In this document: positions 57,458-64,000 of the stretch, in pieces
How the letters are laid out: the number at the start of each line of letters is the position of its first letter
Numbering within the stretch: the first letter of the stretch is position 1
Assembly (NCBI GenBank): GCA_037439425.1
Contig: JBBIWA010000008.1
Coordinates: 1 to 64,000 of the forward strand
Source of the DNA: JBBIWA01 sp037439425
GTDB taxonomy: Bacteria > Acidobacteriota > Blastocatellia > RBC074
Length of the DNA: 64,000 nucleotides
Direction of reading: 5' to 3'
Position numbers and translations under genes: made by a program
The notes under the pieces: model-generated
Database searches by the model: none
The model's input: the letters and a program-made list of their open reading frames with translations, nothing else
Told to the model about the DNA's origin: nothing

Positions 57458-58630
57458 GTGGCCGCTATGTTTGCCAGCCTTCTCTTAACCCTTGCACTGA
57501 CGTCGGCGCTTGCTCAGGATCGTGAAACTGTGCGCCAGTCCGAACAACATTTCGCGCGCGGCGTCGAGTTGCAACAGAAGGGTGATCTACAAGGGGCGCG
57601 GGCAGCCTATGAGGCTGCGCTCAGACTGATTCCGCGCCGAGTGGATGCGCTCTCCAATCTCGGCGTAGTCTTTGCCAGACTGGGCCAGTATGAGCAGGCT
57701 ATCAAACGATACAAAGAAGCGCTGGCAATTGATCCAGCAGAGCATAGCATCCGTCTCAATCTCGGCATCGCTTACTATCAGATTGATCGCTACGCAGAGG
57801 CGCAAGGCGAATTCGAGCAAGTCGTCAAGCTCCAACCTGACAACCTCCAGGCCCGCTTCCTGTTCGGGATGTGCCTGTTCGAGACGGGCCAATTGAAAGA
57901 GGCTATCGCGGAGCTGGAAAAGGTCTATCAGGCTCGGCCTGACGATGTTTCAGTCGCTTACGCTCTGGCCAATGCTTACCTCCAGGACGAACAACTTGAT
58001 CGGGGCCAGGTGTTGGTTGAGAAAGTCTTCCGGGAACTCGACTCGGCGGAAGCTCATTTGATCCTGGGTACCTTCAGTCTGGCGCGGAAAGAGTTGCAGC
58101 CTGCGGTGGAACACCTGCGCCAGGCCGTGCAACTCAATCCGCAGCTGCCGACGGCGCATTCGCAATTGGGCATCGCCTACTTACTCACGGGCAACCGGGA
58201 ACTGGCTATTGAAGAGTTCAAGAAAGAGATTGAAGTCAACCCGCGCGACTTCAACGCGCATGCCAGGCTCGGCTGGCTCTACCGCGAAGACGGAAAGCTC
58301 CTGGAGGCAGAGGCCTTGCTCAAGCGGGCGCTGGAGTTGAGGCCGAACGACCCGGGCGCGTTGTTTCAGTTAGCGCAGTTGGTGCAGGCTCAGGGCGAGC
58401 TCGAGGCGGCTGCCGGTCTGCTAGAGCAGGTAGTGAAGCTCCTGCCCGAATACAGCCCGGCACACGTGCTGTTGGCGCGGCTTTATTTCAAGCTCAAACG
58501 AGTTGATGATGCCCGACGTGAACAGGCGATTATCGAACGCTTGCTAGCCGAACAGCAGAAGAAACAACCAGCGGCAGAAAAGAATCCGCTCTTGCGCGAT
58601 CCCTCTGAGCGAGTCATCCAGAAGCCGTAG
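57458..58630 (+). CDS. secreted TPR-repeat protein
   Basis: A 390-residue protein with a signal peptide (about 1-20) and nine or ten tetratricopeptide repeats (for example ALSNLGVVFARLGQYEQAIK, AHSQLGIAYLLTGNRELAIE). It is a scaffold, not an enzyme. Its TAG is directly followed by the ATG of the heptahaem cytochrome (TAGATG), so the two are translationally coupled. Confidence 0.88.
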   Translation: MAAMFASLLLTLALTSALAQDRETVRQSEQHFARGVELQQKGDLQGARAAYEAALRLIPRRVDALSNLGVVFARLGQYEQAIKRYKEALAIDPAEHSIRLNLGIAYYQIDRYAEAQGEFEQVVKLQPDNLQARFLFGMCLFETGQLKEAIAELEKVYQARPDDVSVAYALANAYLQDEQLDRGQVLVEKVFRELDSAEAHLILGTFSLARKELQPAVEHLRQAVQLNPQLPTAHSQLGIAYLLTGNRELAIEEFKKEIEVNPRDFNAHARLGWLYREDGKLLEAEALLKRALELRPNDPGALFQLAQLVQAQGELEAAAGLLEQVVKLLPEYSPAHVLLARLYFKLKRVDDARREQAIIERLLAEQQKKQPAAEKNPLLRDPSERVIQKP

Positions 58631-59788
58631 ATGAAGTTGTGCTGCAAACAAAAGAAGGTGGCTTTATTTGCTGCTTTTACCCTCTGCGCCATGATCGGAG
58701 TGGTCAACTTGGCTGCTCCGAAGCGGCCGCATACTGCTGCGCCTCGGAGCGACGGAAAATTCTGGCGGCCGGCTCGGGTTCCTGCCGGGACGGAGTTTGT
58801 CGGCCACCAAGAGTGCGCCACTTGCCATGTGAATCTGGTCAGGGTGCAGCAGCAGAGCGCCATGGGGCGAGCGCTGGAGCGCGTGGCGGAGACGCGCATC
58901 CTCTCGGCTCATCCACGCCTTCAGTTCCGCTTTGGAAAGTACTCCTGGGAAATCGTGCGCCAGGGTGATCAGAGCCTGTATTCAGTCACCGACGGCCAGG
59001 AAACTATCACGGCCCGGGTGGCTTATGTCTTCGGGCAAGGCAAATCAGGCCAGACTTATGTGTTGGAATACAGAGGTAACTTCTACGAAAGCCGGCTCAG
59101 CTTTTATAACGAAATTCAGGGGCTGGATTTCACTCTAGGGCACCCGCGAACGGAGCCCAACTCGCTGGTGTCTGCTCTGGGCAAACTGATGCCACGGGAT
59201 GAAACGCTACAATGTTTCTCTTGCCACGCGACCGGCGCAGTCATCGGCACTGAGCTACATTTGGATCGTTTGATCCCAGGCGTCAGTTGCGAAGCTTGTC
59301 ACGGCCCGGGCGGTGACCACGTGGCAGCCGGTAAGGCCGGGCTGCCCAACAAGGATAAGATCTTCAATCCTGCCTGGTTGAATGCCGATGATATGGCCCA
59401 GGAATTTTGCGGCGCCTGTCATCGCAGCGCAGGGGAGATCTTTGCCCGGCCGAACCTGGATGGAATAAACAATGTGCGCTTCCAGCCCTATCGCATCTTC
59501 AGCAGCAAATGCTATTCGGATGACCGCCGGATAAGCTGCACCGCATGTCACAATCCGCATGAGTCGGTGAAGACGGATGTGTCCTATTACGATGCGAAAT
59601 GCCTGGCCTGCCATCAAGCCAGGGGAGAGTCGCTGAAAGCGGACCGGCACGCGCCGGCTTGCAGAGCGAACGAAAAACAAAGTTGCGCCGCGTGCCACAT
59701 GCCGAAGATCGAATTGCCCGGTGCGCATTTCAAATTCACGGATCATCGGATTCGCATTGCCAGGGCAGGTGAGCCATATCCGTTGTGA
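58631..59788 (+). CDS. heptahaem c-type cytochrome
   Basis: A 385-residue exported protein with seven CxxCH sites: CATCH, CFSCH, CEACH, CGACH, CTACH, CLACH and CAACH, the last followed by MPK. The N-terminus (KKVALFAAFTLCAMIGVV) is a signal or anchor. A haem-free beta region lies between sites 1 and 2 (about residues 85-185). The architecture resembles the 'cytochrome c / tetratricopeptide' pairs of acidobacteria. It should take part in extracytoplasmic electron transfer; partners unknown. Confidence 0.87.
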   Translation: MKLCCKQKKVALFAAFTLCAMIGVVNLAAPKRPHTAAPRSDGKFWRPARVPAGTEFVGHQECATCHVNLVRVQQQSAMGRALERVAETRILSAHPRLQFRFGKYSWEIVRQGDQSLYSVTDGQETITARVAYVFGQGKSGQTYVLEYRGNFYESRLSFYNEIQGLDFTLGHPRTEPNSLVSALGKLMPRDETLQCFSCHATGAVIGTELHLDRLIPGVSCEACHGPGGDHVAAGKAGLPNKDKIFNPAWLNADDMAQEFCGACHRSAGEIFARPNLDGINNVRFQPYRIFSSKCYSDDRRISCTACHNPHESVKTDVSYYDAKCLACHQARGESLKADRHAPACRANEKQSCAACHMPKIELPGAHFKFTDHRIRIARAGEPYPL

Positions 59789-59809
59789 TGAGCAGCGATC
59801 CTGTTGCGA

Positions 59810-60037
59810 TATGTCTGCCAAACCCTATGATCAGGCTTTCAAGTTTTTGGCTGAGCAGGATGCCGAATCATTGCTTGTGCTGTTGGGCGCGCGGTCTGCC
59901 ACCTGGTTTCAATCGAGCTGCCGTCGCGAGAAATCAGTGTTCGCCCGATCAGCCCTATCTGGTGACGACGCTGCCGGGGCAATACATCGCTCGCTTTGAG
60001 GCGCAGACTTACCGGAAGACGGCGATCCCGCCAGCTA
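59810..60037 (+). pseudogene. Rpn/DUF4351-like nuclease fragment
   Basis: MSAKPYDQAFKFLAEQDAES starts a sequence typical of Rpn-family recombination-promoting nuclease (PD-(D/E)XK) proteins. A frameshift near 59895 leads to PYLVTTLPGQYIARFEAQTY, after which the gene ends. Only the first 75 or so residues remain. Confidence 0.65.
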
Positions 60038-60140
60038 GGGATTGCCTCAGTCACCTGAGATAGGTTTGATCAAAGCTGGTGACACGAAAATCATCACTCG
60101 CTATCGTTTGATTCGTCTGCGGGAAGTATCGGTTGCGGGA

Positions 60141-61913
60141 ATGCTTGCCATCAAGCGTATAACAGAGGTTACGGGACTCGTGAAATACCATCTGCTGATT
60201 GCTGTCGTTGTCATCGTCTTAATCCTTTTCCCAGTCAAGCCGTCTCGGGCGCTACAGTCTGTTGCAGTCTCTTCGTCTGATGGCCGGAAGGTCACCTTCG
60301 AGGAAGTTCCACCTGGGGCAAGTGGTATCACCTGGGTTCACGACAACGGGCGTTCTGAGGAGAGGCATCTGCCGGAGACCTGCGGCGGCGGCGGCGTGTT
60401 CTTCGATTACGACAATGACGGATGGCTGGACATTTACCTGGTGGGCAGCGGTCCCTCGGATTTCTATAAGCCGACGAAACCGCTTCGCAATGCGCTCTAC
60501 CGCAACAACGGCGATGGAACTTTCACAGATGTGACAGAAAAGGCTGGTGTCGCCTGCGGACAGGAGGGCGATTTCGGAATGGGAGCTGCAGCCGGAGATT
60601 TCAACGGCGATGGCTGGATGGATTTATATGTTACTAACTACGGGCGCAACCGGTTGTTTCAAAACAACGGTGACGGCACCTTCACCGACATCACTGAAAA
60701 AGCCGGAGTAGCTGCTCCGAACTGGTCTACCTGCGCGACCTGGTTCGATTACAACAATGACGGCAAGCTCGATCTGTTCGTCTCTAGCTTCGTCGAGTAC
60801 AGCGCTACAGGCAGTATCTTCTGTGGCAACAATCGGCTGGGTTTGCGGTACTACTGCATCCCACGGGTCTTCAAGCCCCGTCCGAGTTTTCTCTTTCGTA
60901 ATGATGGCAACGGCAGATTCACCGATGTGAGCAAAGAGTCGGGCATCGCTTCCTCTCCCGGCAAATCCTTCGGCGCAGTCGCCACTGACATCAACAACGA
61001 TGGGCTGATGGACCTGTTTGTAGCCAACGACACTATGCCGAATTTCCTCTTTCTCAACAAAGGCGGCGGCAAGTTCGAGGAGATCGGATTGATGGCCGGT
61101 GTGGCTTACAGCGATTCCGGTAGCCCACGTTCAGGGATGGGCGTGGATGCTACCGACTATGACGGCGACGGCTGGCAGGATCTGTTTGTCGCCAATATTG
61201 ATCAGGAATTATTCAGTCTCTACCACAACCAGAAGGACTTGACCTTCATTGATAAACCCGGCGAGATATCGCAGGCCGTGCGTTTGCTGAGCGGCTGGGG
61301 GTTAAAGTTCTTCGACTACGACAACGATGGCGACCCTGACCTGTTTCTAGCCAATGGCCATCCCGATGATATGGTCGAGCTTCAAGCCTCGAAGGTGAAG
61401 TACCGGGAACCGCTGCTGATGTTCGAGAACGTGAACGGTGAATTCAAAAACGTCAGTGCGCAATCGGGCGAAGTCTTCAAGAAAGATTTCCCCGCCCGTG
61501 GTCTCGCCGTCGGCGACATTGATAACGACGGCGATTTGGATGTGCTGATCATTAACAATGGAGAAGCGCCCGTCCTGCTGCGCAACGAAGGCGGCAATCG
61601 CCATAACTGGCTTGGACTACAACTGATCGCCAGACAGAGCAACGCGGGCGCAGTCGGCGCAATCATCACCTGGACGGCAGGCGGCGTCAAGCGTTCACGG
61701 CTGAAGACGAGCGGCGGCAGCTACCTGGCCTCGCATGATCCGCGTGAAATCCTGGGGCTGGGTAAAGCTGCCAAGATCGAGAGCGTCGAGATCAAATGGC
61801 CGAGCGGCAAGGTGGATAAACTGGCCGATCTGCCGATTAACACCTACCTCAAGGTCGTTGAAGGCGAAGGCGTGGTGAGAGGTGCCGCAGCAAAACAGTA
61901 CCAGCAGCGGTAG
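60141..61913 (+). CDS. CRTAC1-type FG-GAP/ASPIC-UnbV secreted protein
   Basis: A 590-residue protein. ATG 60141 gives a signal peptide (HLLIAVVVIVLILF); the frame extends further upstream without a good start. Calcium-binding FG-GAP repeats follow (FFDYDNDGWLDIYLVGSGPS, DFNGDGWMDLYVTNYG, GVDATDYDGDGWQDLFVANI), with an ASPIC/UnbV domain at the end (RSRLKTSGGSYLASHDPREI). The fold is a beta-propeller, probably for binding at the cell surface. The function is unknown; such genes are often next to TPR proteins, as here. Confidence 0.88.
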   Translation: MLAIKRITEVTGLVKYHLLIAVVVIVLILFPVKPSRALQSVAVSSSDGRKVTFEEVPPGASGITWVHDNGRSEERHLPETCGGGGVFFDYDNDGWLDIYLVGSGPSDFYKPTKPLRNALYRNNGDGTFTDVTEKAGVACGQEGDFGMGAAAGDFNGDGWMDLYVTNYGRNRLFQNNGDGTFTDITEKAGVAAPNWSTCATWFDYNNDGKLDLFVSSFVEYSATGSIFCGNNRLGLRYYCIPRVFKPRPSFLFRNDGNGRFTDVSKESGIASSPGKSFGAVATDINNDGLMDLFVANDTMPNFLFLNKGGGKFEEIGLMAGVAYSDSGSPRSGMGVDATDYDGDGWQDLFVANIDQELFSLYHNQKDLTFIDKPGEISQAVRLLSGWGLKFFDYDNDGDPDLFLANGHPDDMVELQASKVKYREPLLMFENVNGEFKNVSAQSGEVFKKDFPARGLAVGDIDNDGDLDVLIINNGEAPVLLRNEGGNRHNWLGLQLIARQSNAGAVGAIITWTAGGVKRSRLKTSGGSYLASHDPREILGLGKAAKIESVEIKWPSGKVDKLADLPINTYLKVVEGEGVVRGAAAKQYQQR

Positions 61914-61950
61914 CGTGGCAGTTACTCAAGCTGATAAGGGAGAAATTGCG

Positions 61951-63207
61951 ATGAGGCTCGATCAGACTACAATCCCTTTCGCCTTTTGCCTGGTCAGAGC
62001 CTTGACTCTGCTCATCTCTTTAGCTGTGTTCGGCTCTCTTCCGGCAGAAGCACAACAGCACCGATCCAAACCTCCCACGCGAGCTGGCGCGCAACAGAAT
62101 CTCGAGCAGTTGAAGAGAAGGGCTGATGAGGCGCGCCAAGCTGGGCGTTTGGAAGAGGCCATCCCACTTTACCGCCAGGCCGTTGCTCTGCGCCCAAACT
62201 GGGTCGAAGGCTGGTGGTATCTGGCCACGTTGCTTTACGAGCGCGATCAATACGGCGAAGCCGCACACGCTTTCAAGCGGACGGCGATGCTGCAACCGAA
62301 GGTCGGCGCTCCTTGGGCGATGCTCGGGTTATGTGAGTTCCGGATTGGCGATTACGACAACGCGCTGAAGCACATCCGGCAAGGACGACAGATCGGCCTT
62401 GGCGACAATCAAGAGCTGAGTCGTGTCGTGCGCTATCACGAAGGCGCGCTGCTGCTGCTGAAGGGGGATTTCGAGACTGCACAGAATATCTTCGGCGCGC
62501 TGAGCTACGACAACGTGAGCCACGAAGACTTGATCATCGCGCACGGACTGGCCAGCCTCAGAATACCGATGCTCCCTTCACAGGTCGCGCCGGATTACCG
62601 TGATCGTGAGCTGATCCGGCGCGCCGGTTTCGCCGAGCATCTGGCAGCGCAACTCAATATCGGTGATGCGCAGCAAGAGTTCGCACGGCTGGTGGCTGAT
62701 TATGCGAACGCGCCTAACGTGCAGTACGCCTACGGCAAATACTTGCTCAAGCAACGCGATGACGAAGGCGCGATGGCCGCCTTTCAGCGCGAGATCGAGA
62801 ACTCGCCCCAGCACGCCCTGGCCCGGCTTCAGATCGCTTATATCAGATTGCGAAACAAGGAGGCCGAAGCCGGACTGAAGCTCGCTGAGGAGGCAGTCAG
62901 GCTTCACCCACGCCTGCCGCTGGGGCATTACATCCTGGGCCGGATCCGGTTTGAGATGGGTGACACAGCCAAAGCGATTGAAGAGCTCGAGATTGCGCGG
63001 CGTTTGGCCCCGAATGAACCTAGAGTTCATTTCACGCTTGCGCGCGCTTATGACAAAGCTGGGCGCAAAACCGAGGCTGCAGCAGCGCGCGAAACCTTCG
63101 TCCGCCTGAGTAAGATGGCCGAGGAAGCAGCAGCACAAGGCAATGTGCGGGGCGAAGCAATTGAAGAACCTATCGAAAAAGCCAGACCTGATTCGCCGCC
63201 GCGGTGA
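61951..63207 (+). CDS. secreted TPR-repeat protein
   Basis: A 418-residue protein with a signal peptide (ALTLLISLAVFGSLPAEAQ) and tetratricopeptide repeats at both ends (AGRLEEAIPLYRQAVALRPN, GDTAKAIEELEIARRLAPNE). ATG 61951 is used since the frame to 61882 overlaps the CRTAC1 gene and lacks a ribosome site. It completes a CRTAC1/TPR pair. Confidence 0.87.
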   Translation: MRLDQTTIPFAFCLVRALTLLISLAVFGSLPAEAQQHRSKPPTRAGAQQNLEQLKRRADEARQAGRLEEAIPLYRQAVALRPNWVEGWWYLATLLYERDQYGEAAHAFKRTAMLQPKVGAPWAMLGLCEFRIGDYDNALKHIRQGRQIGLGDNQELSRVVRYHEGALLLLKGDFETAQNIFGALSYDNVSHEDLIIAHGLASLRIPMLPSQVAPDYRDRELIRRAGFAEHLAAQLNIGDAQQEFARLVADYANAPNVQYAYGKYLLKQRDDEGAMAAFQREIENSPQHALARLQIAYIRLRNKEAEAGLKLAEEAVRLHPRLPLGHYILGRIRFEMGDTAKAIEELEIARRLAPNEPRVHFTLARAYDKAGRKTEAAAARETFVRLSKMAEEAAAQGNVRGEAIEEPIEKARPDSPPR

Positions 63208-63494
63208 GCTCACTCTTTGAGAGCACTGCTTGCCTGCGGGGTGCAAGAGTTGCCCGTGATACTGGCACAGGGCGCAGGGTAGAAGGGAAGAGCGCGCCTG
63301 GGAGGCTCGATTGTGACGGCAGGCTCAATGCTTGCGGTGGCTGTCTGGTTCACCTTCACTGGCCAATTACCTTTGGTTGACCAAGCAGCAGACATCTGGC
63401 TATGATAGTGGCGATTTGAAGCCCTACTCTTCTTCATCCTGCCCCTGATGAATTTCGACCACCACTTGAGCTGGAGATCCCAGAAGGAGCGACC

Positions 63495-64000
63495 GTGAGT
63501 GAACAAGTAGATCAGCCCGCGGGCGAACAAACCATTGTAACCGCCGATACCAGTCCTCTCAAATCTGCTTCGCCACCGGCGACACCAACTCCAATGGACG
63601 CAGCAACTGAGAGCTTCAACCGGATTCTGGGTGCCATGATCTCAGTTTCGAGCAAGATCAGCGACCTCATCTTCTCACCGGGCAAACCGCCACAAGTTGA
63701 ACTCAACGGCAAACTCACGCCGGTCAATATCCCAGGCCTTGAAGTGCTCGAAGCCAGACATACGGCGACGATCGCCAGCGTGCTGACACATCAAAATCGC
63801 GTCGCGGCTGAGGCTCTGGCTGAAAAAGGTTCAGCCGATCTTTCTTACAGCGTTCCGGGCCAGTGTCGCTTTCGCGTCAATGTCTTTCGCCAGCGCGGCA
63901 GCTATGCCATCGTCATGCGCGTCATTCCGATGGGCGTTCCTACCTTCGAGCAATTGAATTTACCGCCGCAGCTCAAACAGATCTGCGAGCTCAAGAACGG
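63495..64000 (+). CDS. PilT-like twitching motility ATPase, N-terminal part
   Basis: GTG 63495 follows AAGGAGC. The first 168 codons contain a Ser/Pro-rich leader and then the N-terminal domain of type IV pilus retraction ATPases: ISDLIFSPGKPPQVELNGKL, RFRVNVFRQRGSYAIVMRVI and PTFEQLNLPPQLKQ. The Walker motifs would lie beyond the window, so PilT and PilU cannot be separated. Confidence 0.85.
   Translation, partial: MSEQVDQPAGEQTIVTADTSPLKSASPPATPTPMDAATESFNRILGAMISVSSKISDLIFSPGKPPQVELNGKLTPVNIPGLEVLEARHTATIASVLTHQNRVAAEALAEKGSADLSYSVPGQCRFRVNVFRQRGSYAIVMRVIPMGVPTFEQLNLPPQLKQICELKN

Overview
The window looks like chromosomal DNA of an Acidobacteriota member, probably class Blastocatellia. 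This is an inference from content: a very large Oar-like TonB receptor with a carboxypeptidase-regulatory domain, a tricorn-like protease, CRTAC1 (FG-GAP/ASPIC) and TPR secreted proteins, multihaem cytochromes, DUF1080 and ThuA proteins, the 'N-terminal DNA-binding plus membrane' architecture at 50692-52035, and many short palindromic intergenic repeats. No rRNA is present; one tRNA-Glu is.

Region 1 (about 1-12.4 kb) is a mercury/metal response island. Plus-strand genes (thioredoxin-like protein, small Cys-rich peptide, DUF302 protein, pentahaem cytochrome, Crp/Fnr regulator, patatin, and MerA mercuric reductase with a frameshift) face minus-strand genes (MerR, a MerP-like protein, an ECF sigma factor, its anti-sigma factor, a TlpA thioredoxin lipoprotein and a MerB-like organomercurial lyase). 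The MerB-like gene reads through two in-frame TGA codons, and these fall exactly where the two catalytic cysteines of MerB belong. The MerP-like gene has one in-frame TGA at the first Cys of its GMTCxxC motif. All three TGA codons are followed at about 18-22 nt by a stable hairpin with a G at the start of its loop, which is how bacterial SECIS elements look. The best reading is a selenocysteine-based, exported mercury detoxification system. Four near-identical MerR-type promoters with 20-bp spacers (505-537, 1502-1534, 10308-10340, 12394-12426) tie the pieces into one regulon.

Region 2 (12.4-22.9 kb, all minus) is a copper/silver-type tripartite RND efflux cluster (CusA/CusB/TolC-like) with a lytic transglycosylase, a cupredoxin-tailed protein, a YtkA-like lipoprotein and a small Cys-rich secreted protein.

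Region 3 (23-30.3 kb) holds a molybdopterin oxidoreductase, a Tat-exported Fe/Mn superoxide dismutase, an Opu-type osmolyte ABC transporter (permease fused to binding protein, plus ATPase), a UBP zinc-finger protein and a Gfo/Idh/MocA oxidoreductase. Region 4 (30.4-36.4 kb) is scarred by mobile DNA: a decayed IS630 element inside a TPR gene, a palindromic repeat, a tricorn-like protease, a truncated secreted-protein gene and a transposase remnant next to tRNA-Glu. Region 5 (36.6-52 kb) carries a PA-IL-like lectin-domain protein, a probable cyclic-di-GMP-I (GEMM) riboswitch upstream of an HD-GYP/GAF/GGDEF protein whose HD motif is YD, an exbB pseudogene with three internal repeats, rlmB, hemL, sugar-related secreted enzymes, an ISAs1 remnant, ThuA and a LarA-like protein. 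Region 6 (52.6-64 kb) is a TonB receptor, TPR, heptahaem cytochrome and CRTAC1 group, ending in the start of a PilT-type ATPase cut by the window edge.
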